DNA from: Myxococcales bacterium
GTDB lineage: Bacteria > Myxococcota_A > Polyangia > Polyangiales > Polyangiaceae
Assembly: GCA_023248785.1 (NCBI GenBank)
Contig: JAHFDX010000140.1
Span: 1-8,214, forward strand
Direction of reading: 5' to 3'
DNA: 8,214 nt
Shown: positions 1 through 6,805 of the stretch, one piece after another
Numbering within the stretch: the stretch's first letter is position 1
Layout of the letters: each line of letters opens with the position of its first letter
Notes under the pieces: generated by a model
The model's database searches: none
The model's input: only the letters and a program-made list of their open reading frames with translations
What the model was told of the DNA's origin: nothing
Translations under genes and position numbers: made by a program

Positions 1-578
1 TCTTCGCGCACAAGCACAAAGTAGGCATTTTGAGCCTTGCCCTTGACGATGGCGCGGCCAATCGTCACGTGCGACGAAATTCCCCGAAGAACGTCAACCA
101 TTCCATCATAAATGAAGCGCCCGAGTTTGGCGGTATTTGGCAAGATTTCGGGCCACGGGATGGCTTTTTCGGGGGGCAGCATTCGATAGTCGATGTCGAC
201 TTCGCCCGCGTTTGCACCCTGGACGGTGACAAAATAGCCAGGTCCGGTCACGGGGGCCATCGCTTGGTGATTGTACCCCCACAATTTTTCGGTCACGGCA
301 CCGTCGGAAGGACGGCAAAAACGCTTCTGGAAGCGCGAAAAGACCGGCAGCGTGTTTTTTCCGTGGTGAATGACTTCCTGCAACGGAGGCGTTCCCGCGG
401 GCACGATGGTGTCGAGCGTAATGGCCCGGAATCCTGCTGCGGCGTCGTAAATTTTCTTCTGCGTTTCTAAGTTCCACTGGCGTGTAACGTACAAGCGGCC
501 GGAATGGCCGAGCTCGTTGAGATAGTGTTCGAGCTTCTCAAGATTGACCGTTGGCTCCAAAAAGACACGAAGATCCAT
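1..578 (-). CDS. Uncharacterised protein, 3' end cut by window edge
   Basis: An open frame runs without a stop from an ATG at 578 down to the left edge, giving 192 complete codons. The protein begins MDLRVFLEPTVNLEKLEHYL. It is rich in charged and aromatic residues and shows no signal peptide or membrane segment. Visible landmarks are VIHHGKNTLPVF near residue 75, a short basic FQKRFCRP stretch, LWGYNHQAM near 104, TGPGYFVTVQG near 115, GEVDIDYRMLPPEK near 130 and a C-terminal part containing DGMVDVLRGISSHVTIGRA. I do not recognise the family and assign no function. The mixed polar and hydrophobic pattern looks like a soluble globular cytoplasmic protein. The frame is long and uninterrupted and diverges from the nitrilase gene with a normal gap, so the gene is probably real. 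The plus-strand frame over the same DNA looks like shadow coding. The true C-terminus lies outside the window. Confidence 0.8.
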   Translation of the reverse strand, partial: MDLRVFLEPTVNLEKLEHYLNELGHSGRLYVTRQWNLETQKKIYDAAAGFRAITLDTIVPAGTPPLQEVIHHGKNTLPVFSRFQKRFCRPSDGAVTEKLWGYNHQAMAPVTGPGYFVTVQGANAGEVDIDYRMLPPEKAIPWPEILPNTAKLGRFIYDGMVDVLRGISSHVTIGRAIVKGKAQNAYFVLVRE

Positions 579-588
579 GGTGCACCGC

Positions 589-617
589 ACTATGGCTAAG
601 GTCTGCGACCAAGGCAA
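589..617 (-). promoter_or_regulatory. Possible sigma70-like promoter for the leftward gene
   Basis: In the 77-bp gap between the divergent starts at 578 and 656, the minus strand reads TTGCCT (612-617), then exactly 17 nt, then CATAGT (589-594). Each hexamer matches the sigma70 consensus at four of six positions. The -10-like box ends only about 11 nt before the ATG, so a transcript from it would have almost no leader. Matches this weak occur by chance, so this is a candidate only. I saw no equally good candidate for the rightward nitrilase gene. Confidence 0.25.
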
Positions 618-655
618 CCGTGACGTCGCGGACGAGTGCGTGTACAAACGGACAC

Positions 656-1459
656 GTGTACCTTGCAGTGGTTCAACTGAACAGTCAGTCGGACGTTGCC
701 CATAACCTAGAGCGCGTTCGCGTACGTGTTGCCGAGGCGGCTTCGCGCGGCGCAACATTGATTGCTTTGCCGGAGAACTTTGCCTTCATGGGGCCCGAGC
801 AAGACAAGCGCGCAATTGCAGAGAACATCGAGGCGCCTGGCCCAATTACGAAAACGCTTCGGGATCTCGCGTCCTCCCTTCGAATCACATTGGTTGCTGG
901 AGGCATGCCCGAGCGAAGTGACGATCCAGAGCGCCCGTACAACACGTCGCTCCTCGTGACAGAGGCCGGCGTTGTGGCGCGCTATCGTAAGATCCACTTA
1001 TTCGACGTGGATCTTGCAGACGGAACGAGCCTACGTGAGAGCCGGGCAACGCAACAGGGCGAGGTGCCCGTGGTTGCAGACGTGGGTGAATTTCGCCTCG
1101 GCATGACCATTTGTTACGATCTCAGGTTCCCGGAGCTTTTTCGTGCAAACGTCGATCGCGGTGCAGAAATTATTACCGTGCCTGCCGCGTTTACGCTGAC
1201 AACGGGCAAAGATCACTGGCACGTGCTTTTGCGCGCGCGCGCAATCGAGAATCAAGTGTACGTGGTCGCTCCCGCACAGCACGGACAACACACGCAAGGT
1301 CGCACGACGTACGGAAAGTCTGTTGTGATCGATCCATGGGGTGATGTTCTCGCGCAGTGCCCCGAAGGGGAGGGCATCGCGCTCGCACACGTGGATCGCG
1401 AATACCTACATCGCGTGCGCAAACAGCTTCCGTGTTTGGCGCACCGTCGTCTTCGGTAG
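656..1459 (+). CDS. Nitrilase-superfamily amidase, Nit1/deaminated glutathione amidase type
   Basis: This is a carbon-nitrogen hydrolase of 267 aa, the usual length for the Nit subfamily. The catalytic Glu-Lys-Cys triad is intact: E40 in ALPENFAF, K112 in YRKIHLFDVD and C153 in TICYDLRFPELF. The KIHLFDVD and CYDLRFPELFR forms, the KDHWHVLLRARAIENQ segment and the SVVIDPWG segment are typical of the branch containing deaminated glutathione amidase (YbeM/Nit1) and omega-amidase. Family enzymes hydrolyse the amide of alpha-keto acid amides made by side reactions of transaminases. The exact substrate here is inferred. The GTG at 656 was chosen because the protein then begins with the family's first strand (YLAVVQLNS). 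Upstream in-frame starts (GTG 620, ATG 551) add unrelated residues, and ATG 551 would overlap the divergent gene. The Shine-Dalgarno match is poor (CGGA). The gene is followed after 3 nt by the aminotransferase, so the two are probably co-transcribed. Confidence 0.9.
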   Translation: MYLAVVQLNSQSDVAHNLERVRVRVAEAASRGATLIALPENFAFMGPEQDKRAIAENIEAPGPITKTLRDLASSLRITLVAGGMPERSDDPERPYNTSLLVTEAGVVARYRKIHLFDVDLADGTSLRESRATQQGEVPVVADVGEFRLGMTICYDLRFPELFRANVDRGAEIITVPAAFTLTTGKDHWHVLLRARAIENQVYVVAPAQHGQHTQGRTTYGKSVVIDPWGDVLAQCPEGEGIALAHVDREYLHRVRKQLPCLAHRRLR

Positions 1460-1462
1460 CGC

Positions 1463-2590
1463 ATGCATATTCCCCTCGTCGACTTACGCGCTCAGCATGC
1501 TCGAATCGCAAGCGACCTCATGGCCGCCGTGTCGCGTGTCGTTGATGAACAGCGATTCATTTTGGGGCCGGAAGTTGATGGCTTCGAGAACGAGCTCGCG
1601 AGGTACTTGGGTGTAAGGCACGTTGTTGGCGTGGCGTCGGGAACGGATGCGCTTGTGCTTGCGCTTCACTCGCTCGGTATTGGCGCAGGCGACGATGTGA
1701 TCACGACCGCATACAGCTTTGCTGCGACCGCCGAGGCGATTGTTCGTGTGGGCGCAAGGCCGGTGTTTTGCGACATTGATCGTGACTCGATGAACCTATC
1801 ACCCGCCTCGGTCAGGCAAGTCGCGGACACATACGCTTCCAAACGAACACGACGCCTGCGAGCCCTTATTGTTGTTCACTTGTTTGGACTGCCCGCCGAC
1901 ATGGAGGCACTCTCGGCTATCGCACGCGAATTCAATCTCGATGTTCTCGAAGACGCGGCGCAAGCGCTCGGCGCACGTGTTGATGGACGGCTCGTGGGCG
2001 CGATGAGTACCGCGGGTTGTTTTAGTTTCTTTCCAAGCAAGAATCTTGGAGGGTGGGGCGATGGGGGCGCCGTGGCAACAAATCGCGACGACATCGCTAG
2101 CCGTGTGCGGCGCCTGCGTGTTCATGGAACGACCACTCCAGATCATCACGAAGAGGTGGGTTACAATAGCCGGCTCGACGCACTGCAAGCGGCGGTGTTG
2201 CGTGTAAAGCTTCCCCATGTCGACAACTGGAATGAGGAACGGAGCCGGGTGGCCGCTTGGTACCGCGAAGCGCTTGCGGGGGTAGAGGGTGTGCCCGCAT
2301 CTCCGCGAACAGGGATCGAGCATGCCCATCATCAATTTGTGGTGCGGGTGAATGATCGCGCGAACGTACAGCAGAGGCTTGCCAAAGAGGGCATTGCGTC
2401 GCAGGTGTATTATCCGCAGCCGCTTCCAAAACAGCGCGCGTTCGTCGAATATGACGCTTCGTCTGTGCCCGAAGCCGAAGAGGCCTCAACCACGGCGCTC
2501 GCTTTGCCGATGTATCCGGAGCTGCCGCGCGAGCACGTGCTTCGCGTGTGTGAAGTGCTGAGGGGCTGCAGACACGCCTTAGTCCGGTGA
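1463..2590 (+). CDS. DegT/DnrJ/EryC1/StrS-family PLP-dependent sugar aminotransferase
   Basis: This 375-aa protein has the usual length and layout of fold-type I nucleotide-sugar aminotransferases. It starts with the family N-terminus IPLVDLRAQ, then RFILGPEVDGFE (residues 31-42), the phosphate-binding SGTDAL (59-64), VHLFG (138-142), EDAAQALGA with D164 against the PLP nitrogen, and SFFPSKNLGGWGDGG with the Schiff-base lysine K193. Near the C-terminus HHQFVVRV and a PMYPELP stretch are also typical. Such enzymes transfer the amino group of glutamate to a keto-sugar nucleotide for surface polysaccharide or glycan synthesis. The closest flavour is the WbpE/WlbC-type 3-amino-uronate or FdtB/QdtB-type group, but the substrate cannot be read from sequence alone. 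No sugar dehydrogenase, isomerase or acetyltransferase is nearby. Its ATG lies 3 nt after the nitrilase stop. Its 3' end overlaps the end of the converging HTH-TPR gene by 12 nt. Confidence 0.92.
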   Translation: MHIPLVDLRAQHARIASDLMAAVSRVVDEQRFILGPEVDGFENELARYLGVRHVVGVASGTDALVLALHSLGIGAGDDVITTAYSFAATAEAIVRVGARPVFCDIDRDSMNLSPASVRQVADTYASKRTRRLRALIVVHLFGLPADMEALSAIAREFNLDVLEDAAQALGARVDGRLVGAMSTAGCFSFFPSKNLGGWGDGGAVATNRDDIASRVRRLRVHGTTTPDHHEEVGYNSRLDALQAAVLRVKLPHVDNWNEERSRVAAWYREALAGVEGVPASPRTGIEHAHHQFVVRVNDRANVQQRLAKEGIASQVYYPQPLPKQRAFVEYDASSVPEAEEASTTALALPMYPELPREHVLRVCEVLRGCRHALVR

Positions 2591-3619
2591 TCGAAGGTGG
2601 TCACGCGCTACATCCGCCCAGGCTCCGGCGGGCTCGAGCTCGAGGTACATTTCCCAGTGTTCGCGCGCCTTTACGCGGTTCGTAACGCGCTCATATGCCA
2701 TCGCGACGTTGAAATGGGCGTCTGCGAAACGCGGATCCCGTTCAAGTGCGGTTAGGAAATACGTGATGGCTGTTTCAAATCCGCCGCGCTCAAACGTCAT
2801 GTAACCCAAATTGTAATGTGCCTCTGGCTGGGCGACGTCATATTGTAACGCCTTGTGATACAATATCTCAGCGGCCTCTAAATCGCCCTGCCGGAAACGG
2901 ATGTTGCCCAGGTTGGTGTAAACGATCGCCAGTGTGGGATCGAGCGCGACAGCTCGTTCGTAGAGCCCAACGGCGTGTTCGTACGTCGAGGGCGATTCGT
3001 CGTATTGGCTAGCCTCGAGATACAGATCGTACGCAGTTTGGCGTCGATCGGGCGAGATGCTTGGCCGCAAGACGCGCACGACGTCGTCGTGGATCTGACG
3101 CGTGTTGAAATCGAGAACAAGTTGCCCGGTTGTGGGCTCAAACACCCCCTCGTTACTTCGCACAACGACTCTACGTCCATCGCTCACAATGCGAAGCTCG
3201 TGAAGTGGGCGAGTCACTCGCGGCAGGGTGGACCTAAGTGCTCCAATGGCGCGGGCAACGTCGCGCGGACGAATTTCGTGAGCGAGAAGTTCGCGCGTGG
3301 CGCGTAGCGCGATGAGATCTAAAAAGGTATAGGCGCGACGACCCGATTTCGTGCCTGATGGAGATACAATTTCGCTTTGATCGAGCCAACGTAACCGTGA
3401 CTCCGACACCTGAAGAAAGCGCGCTACTTCGCGGCGGGTGAACACATCTGTTACGGGATCTTCTGGGGCCGAGCTGGGTGGAGGTTCCGAAGATCTTGTC
3501 GAGCGCGATGACGATGGCTTCGGCTGTTTTGAAAGGCGGCCGCCTCCCGGGCCGAATGCGACGTGGATCACGTGGCCTTCTTCAGGTAAGTCGCCTCTTT
3601 TATCGATTGTGTTTGGCAT
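2579..3619 (-). CDS. MerR-type HTH protein with C-terminal TPR repeats
   Basis: This 346-aa protein has three parts. Residues 1-56 are a low-complexity tail rich in Ser, Pro and Arg. Residues 58-132 look like a MerR-type winged helix: FTRREVARFLQVSESRLRWL, a conserved GRRAYTFLDLIALRATREL stretch, then a helical tail. After a beta-rich linker (about 139-185, with GQLVLDFN), residues 196-330 hold about four TPR units. Each has the 34-residue pattern, for example YTNLGNIRFRQGDLEAA, HYNLGYMTFERGGFETA and HFNVAMAYERVTNRVKA. It probably binds DNA and a protein partner; its target is unknown. No effector domain of classical MerR regulators is present. It is the last gene of the trpB-led unit, 9 nt after its upstream neighbour. 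The ATG at 3619 is used here, but a GTG at 3571 with a stronger Shine-Dalgarno would give 330 aa. Confidence 0.85.
   Translation of the reverse strand: MPNTIDKRGDLPEEGHVIHVAFGPGGGRLSKQPKPSSSRSTRSSEPPPSSAPEDPVTDVFTRREVARFLQVSESRLRWLDQSEIVSPSGTKSGRRAYTFLDLIALRATRELLAHEIRPRDVARAIGALRSTLPRVTRPLHELRIVSDGRRVVVRSNEGVFEPTTGQLVLDFNTRQIHDDVVRVLRPSISPDRRQTAYDLYLEASQYDESPSTYEHAVGLYERAVALDPTLAIVYTNLGNIRFRQGDLEAAEILYHKALQYDVAQPEAHYNLGYMTFERGGFETAITYFLTALERDPRFADAHFNVAMAYERVTNRVKAREHWEMYLELEPAGAWADVARDHLRSPD
3576..3583 (-). promoter_or_regulatory. Shine-Dalgarno-like site for an alternative start of the HTH-TPR gene
   Basis: The minus strand reads GAAGAAGG here, 4 nt before an in-frame GTG at 3571. The ATG at 3619 has no purine-rich site just upstream. 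This makes the shorter product, starting VIHVAFGPGGG, a serious alternative. The site may instead be ordinary coding sequence (PEEGH). Confidence 0.35.
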
Positions 3620-3628
3620 CGCGCGCGT

Positions 3629-4072
3629 TCAGCCACGAGTCGCGGCTACTCTCTCTTTGAACGGTGCTTCGACGTCGACGTCAATCCTGATTCCGCGTTC
3701 ATCACTGACGATTCGTAGGTCGCAACGCACACAACGGAGCTCATGGGCCGCACGCGCGTACGCCTCGCGACATGCCAGACGTATCGCGCGTAAACGGACG
3801 TGCAGGTCGCGTCGCGCAAGCGCGATCAGAAACGTGCGAAGTTCTGGAGAAGCTGTGGATAACGTGAGGATGATGCTCGAGGAGCCGAACCAGGTGCGTC
3901 CGTTTTTTTCTTGCCGAACGGAACCTTCACTGATCACGTCCGCGTGATCGAAGAGCTCGCGCCAAAACCGATCTTCCGAACGAACGAATGTTTCTGTTCG
4001 TGCACAGAACGGCAAGCGCGGGAAAGCTTTCTTGAGTCCCGGTCCTAGAGCGCGCCCTGCGTCGTTCACCAT
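3629..4072 (-). CDS. Uncharacterised 147-aa protein in the trp operon
   Basis: This small soluble protein has no signal peptide or membrane segment. I do not recognise a named family. The N-terminal half contains FCARTETFVRSEDRFWRELF and a strand-like segment WFGSSSIILTLS. The C-terminal half is strongly basic and amphipathic (DLHVRLRAIRLACREAYARA), followed by alternating strand-like stretches (LRCVRCDLRIV and GIRIDVDVEAPF), suggesting an alpha/beta fold. One CxxC pair is present, but no second pair that would suggest a zinc site. The ATG at 4072 was chosen because the upstream alternative at 4174 would run 61 nt into the phosphoesterase gene, and its extra residues look like out-of-frame translation. 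No clear Shine-Dalgarno precedes 4072. It lies 41 nt after the phosphoesterase stop and 9 nt before the HTH-TPR start, so it is probably co-transcribed with both. Confidence 0.7.
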   Translation of the reverse strand: MVNDAGRALGPGLKKAFPRLPFCARTETFVRSEDRFWRELFDHADVISEGSVRQEKNGRTWFGSSSIILTLSTASPELRTFLIALARRDLHVRLRAIRLACREAYARAAHELRCVRCDLRIVSDERGIRIDVDVEAPFKERVAATRG

Positions 4073-4113
4073 CGAATTGTTACGGACCGAAAGCGTGTGC
4101 ACCAGTTTTCGGC

Positions 4114-4773
4114 CTAAACCAGCGGCACAGCGATTTGCTCGATGTAAAGTCCTGTTGGCGTCGAGTCGATCCATGTTGCGTGCGCCACCTGAGGTGGTGC
4201 GTCAGCCGAGGGTTTCCCGTCGGGGGCATCGCCAACGCTGCCCACGTTGATGATTCGCACCTCACCGACCGTCCGGTCGAACGGCACATGACTCATCCCG
4301 CACACGATGACGTCGGCGGGATCGTCCACAAGAAGCGCGTCAAGTTCTTCGTCGGACATATCGAAGGTCATGGCCTCTGACGGATCTGCGGGCGAACCAT
4401 GACACACGAGAAGCTCGCGACCGTCTTCCAGCGGAATCCGCACCTGGCTGGGTAGCCGACGTAGACGCTCCAAGATGATGTCGCCAAGTTCGCGCTGGGT
4501 CTTGCGAAGTTGCTCAATGCGGCCCGCCTCGTGGGGCGAAGTGGCGATCAGTTCAGCGGGTTCGATCGTTGCGACCGCCTTATCTCCGAGGCCTTGCACA
4601 AGAAGGGCTCCCGAAGCGGTGAGACGTCGCCATGTTTCAAGTGGCTGCGGGCCAGGGAATAAAATGTCACCGCAAATGATCAATTTTTGGAAACTCTTGC
4701 GTTCTGCTGTCGCGAGGACGGCGCGTAAGGCGTCGAGGTTCCCCTGTACATCGGAGAGACAGAGCATCAACAT
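4114..4773 (-). CDS. Calcineurin-like phosphoesterase with degraded metal-binding motifs
   Basis: This 219-aa protein has the single-domain layout of YfcE/MJ0936-type metallophosphoesterases. It has LSDVQGNLDAL (6-16), CGDILFPGP (34-42), QGLGDKA (60-66), VCHGSP (123-128) and CGMSHVPFDRTVG ending at INVGSVG (158-181). The family uses DxH, GD, GNHD, H and GHxH to hold two metals. Here the DxH histidine is Q10, the GNHD asparagine is L62 and the first GHxH histidine is M160. D8, D36, D64, H125 and H162 remain. By the Mre11-type ligand scheme, site 2 loses two of its four ligands and site 1 loses one. The protein may therefore bind one metal, have altered chemistry, or act only as a binding protein. 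The ATG at 4773 overlaps the trpA stop; a second ATG at 4767 would remove two residues. Its role beside trpA is unknown. Confidence 0.85.
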   Translation of the reverse strand: MLMLCLSDVQGNLDALRAVLATAERKSFQKLIICGDILFPGPQPLETWRRLTASGALLVQGLGDKAVATIEPAELIATSPHEAGRIEQLRKTQRELGDIILERLRRLPSQVRIPLEDGRELLVCHGSPADPSEAMTFDMSDEELDALLVDDPADVIVCGMSHVPFDRTVGEVRIINVGSVGDAPDGKPSADAPPQVAHATWIDSTPTGLYIEQIAVPLV

Positions 4774-5570
4774 GGTACATCCAACGCGCGTCGTAGTTCG
4801 GACACGAAGGCATGTACGCGGGCCTTTCGCTCGGCCTTGCTCGCGCGCTCTTCAATTCGCTTCACGATAGCCGAGCCAACGACGATGCCCGCTGCACCTT
4901 TCGACGCTTCGCGCGCCTTTTCGGCCGAGTCGATACCAAACCCAATCACGACAGGTAGAGAGGTCTGCTCGGACACTTCGCGTGCTCGCGCAGCCGCTTG
5001 CACAGGATTGAGGGTCGTTGATCCAGTAATGCCAGCCACAGATACATAATAAGCGAACGGACAGCGAAGCGCGCGGGTGTGCGCACCCAGCGTCAAAAGT
5101 CGTTCTTGTGATGTGGTTGGCGCGAGCAGAGGTACATATCCGATGGGCGCGATCGCGGAGGCTAGGGGGCTTGCTTCGTCGAAGGGCAGATCGACAACCA
5201 GAACCGCATCGATCCCTGCGGTACGCGCATCTTCTCCAAACCGAGCTTCGCCATACACGAAGAGCGGATTGTAGTAGCCAAACAGCACCACAGGCGCCCT
5301 GTTGCAAACGGCGCGCGCCACTTCGAATGCGTGTGAAAGACCGACCCCTCGAGCGACCGCGCGTTCGCTTGCTCTCGCTATCGTTGGGCCATCGGCCGAT
5401 GGATCGCTGAAGGGTACGCCGAGCTCAAGGATGTCCGCGCCCGCCTCAAGGCATGTGTGAGCAAGATCGATCGATTCCTCCACGCTTGGGTCGCCCACGC
5501 ACAAATAAGCCACCAGGAGCTTGTGTTGCGTTTCTGCCGATTCGCGAAAGAGAGATTCGGTTCGGCTCAC
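4767..5570 (-). CDS. trpA: Tryptophan synthase alpha chain
   Basis: TrpA cleaves indole-3-glycerol phosphate to indole and glyceraldehyde 3-phosphate, and the indole passes through a tunnel to TrpB. The protein is 267 aa, the normal size, with a TIM-barrel pattern. Both catalytic acids sit at the same numbers as in the enterobacterial enzyme: E49 in ILELGVPFSDP and D60 in PSADGPT. Other hallmarks are FGYYNPLFVYG (97-107), VDLPFDEA (126-133), LAPTTSQERL (149-158), YYVSVAGITGS (174-184), VIGFGI and the phosphate-binding GIVVGSAIV near the end. The GTG start at 5570 overlaps the trpB stop as GTGA. The purine-rich AGGGG at 5578-5582 lies 7 nt upstream within the trpB coding sequence, so coupled translation is likely. 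The 3' end overlaps the start of the phosphoesterase gene by 7 nt. No truncation or odd residues were seen. Confidence 0.98.
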   Translation of the reverse strand: MSRTESLFRESAETQHKLLVAYLCVGDPSVEESIDLAHTCLEAGADILELGVPFSDPSADGPTIARASERAVARGVGLSHAFEVARAVCNRAPVVLFGYYNPLFVYGEARFGEDARTAGIDAVLVVDLPFDEASPLASAIAPIGYVPLLAPTTSQERLLTLGAHTRALRCPFAYYVSVAGITGSTTLNPVQAAARAREVSEQTSLPVVIGFGIDSAEKAREASKGAAGIVVGSAIVKRIEERASKAERKARVHAFVSELRRALDVPC

Positions 5571-6805
5571 GGTAGAACCCCTGTCGGTGCGAGCCGCTCG
5601 AGAAGGGTGCTCAGATCCTTATCGCCCCGCCCCGAGAGGCAGACGACCATCGTGACGGGGCGCTTCCGCAGCTGTGCAACTTTCCGCGCGCACGTTTCGA
5701 TTCTTGAGAAGGCGTGGGCAGTTTCCAAAGCCAAAATAATGCCTTCGGCCCTTGCGCATTGACTCACCGCAGTAAGGGCATCGTTATCTGTTGCGGACAA
5801 ATAAGTAACCCGCCCTGCATCTTTTAGATGCGAGTGCTCGGGCCCGACGCCGGGATAATCAAGTCCGGCACTAATGGAGTGAGCCTCTTGAATTTGCCCT
5901 CGCTCGTCGCACAGTACGTAGCTCTTCGAACCATGCAACACGCCAACGCGACCTAGAGTGAGCGTTGCCGCATGGTGCGGCGTTTGGATCCCATGTCCGG
6001 CCGCCTCCACTCCAAAGAGCGTGACGCTAGGTTCCGAGATAAACGGGCGAAATATGCCAATCGCATTCGAGCCGCCACCCACACATGCGATGACTCCATC
6101 GGGGAGCCCTTCCGTCGCGGCATGTATTTGCGAGTGGGTCTCATCACCAATGACAGATTGGAAGAGCGCGACGAGCGTGGGATAGGGATGGGGGCCTGCG
6201 GCGCTGCCGATGCAGTAATGGGTGGTCGCAACGTTGGTGACCCAGTCGCGCAGCGCTTCGTTCATCGCATCTTTTAGCGTGCGCGAACCGGCAACGACGG
6301 GAATCACACGCGCCCCGAGAAGACGCATGCGTCCGACATTAGGGGCTTGCCGCTCGACATCGAGCGCGCCCATGTACACCTCACAGGGCAAGTCCAGCAT
6401 GGCGCACGCGGTGGCGGTTGCCACACCGTGTTGACCCGCGCCGGTTTCAGCAACGATGCGTGTTTTTCCCATGCGCTTGGCGAGCAGAATCTGCCCTAAC
6501 GCGTTGTTGATTTTATGAGCTCCGGTGTGGCAAAGATCCTCTCGTTTGAGAAACAAGCGAAAAAGGAATTGTCCTGTCGGATCAAGGGTTTTGGCGAGCC
6601 GTTTTGCTTCCGTCAGCGGCGTCGGTCTTCCCACGTAGTTGGTTAAGTAGGCGCGCCATTCATTTTGAAAGTCGCTCGATGCAACCACCTGCTCTACGGC
6701 TTTTGTAAGCTCGTCGAGCGGAGCAATGAGCGTTTCAGCGACGTACCGTCCTCCATATTTGCCAAAGTATCCTTGTCGGTTACGATTGTGGTCCTGCGCC
6801 ACCAT
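5567..6805 (-). CDS. trpB: Tryptophan synthase beta chain
   Basis: TrpB joins indole and L-serine to give L-tryptophan using PLP. The protein from ATG 6805 is 412 aa, close to the usual 390-410. It opens with the family signature GYFGKYGGRYVAETL, then RPTPL, KREDLCHTGAHKINN with the PLP lysine K98, and AETGAGQHGVATA with catalytic E120. Further on are VGRMRLLGARV, SAAGPHPYP, CVGGGSNAIG for the PLP phosphate, SISAGLDYPGVGPEH and CLSGRGDKD. This is the TrpB1 class that pairs with TrpA, matching the adjacent trpA. An in-frame GTG at 6844 would add 13 residues with no family resemblance, so ATG 6805 is preferred, although neither has a strong Shine-Dalgarno. It is the first gene of the leftward unit and diverges from the kynureninase-like gene. 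No leader peptide rich in Trp codons was found upstream. Confidence 0.97.
   Translation of the reverse strand: MVAQDHNRNRQGYFGKYGGRYVAETLIAPLDELTKAVEQVVASSDFQNEWRAYLTNYVGRPTPLTEAKRLAKTLDPTGQFLFRLFLKREDLCHTGAHKINNALGQILLAKRMGKTRIVAETGAGQHGVATATACAMLDLPCEVYMGALDVERQAPNVGRMRLLGARVIPVVAGSRTLKDAMNEALRDWVTNVATTHYCIGSAAGPHPYPTLVALFQSVIGDETHSQIHAATEGLPDGVIACVGGGSNAIGIFRPFISEPSVTLFGVEAAGHGIQTPHHAATLTLGRVGVLHGSKSYVLCDERGQIQEAHSISAGLDYPGVGPEHSHLKDAGRVTYLSATDNDALTAVSQCARAEGIILALETAHAFSRIETCARKVAQLRKRPVTMVVCLSGRGDKDLSTLLERLAPTGVLP

Noticed and set aside
30..470. Plus-strand 146-codon open frame at the left end
   Set aside because: It lies antisense to the 192-codon minus-strand frame, which has protein-like motifs and a sensible divergent start. 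The plus-strand translation has no recognisable pattern.
551..655. Upstream start for the nitrilase gene at ATG 551
   Set aside because: It would overlap the divergent gene by 28 nt and add 35 residues unlike the family. The nitrilase fold begins right after GTG 656.
1799..2335. Minus-strand 178-codon open frame inside the aminotransferase
   Set aside because: The plus-strand frame carries all family motifs including the PLP lysine. The antisense frame has no recognisable domain.
2633..2644. Perfect 12-bp palindrome CTCGAGCTCGAG
   Set aside because: It is inside the HTH-TPR coding sequence and simply encodes a Leu-Glu-Leu-Glu run of a TPR helix. No second copy or T-run makes it look like an operator or terminator.
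4073..4174. Longer form of the 147-aa protein starting at 4174
   Set aside because: The extra 34 residues overlap the end of the phosphoesterase gene and look like out-of-frame translation (Arg/Ala/Leu-rich, no pattern).
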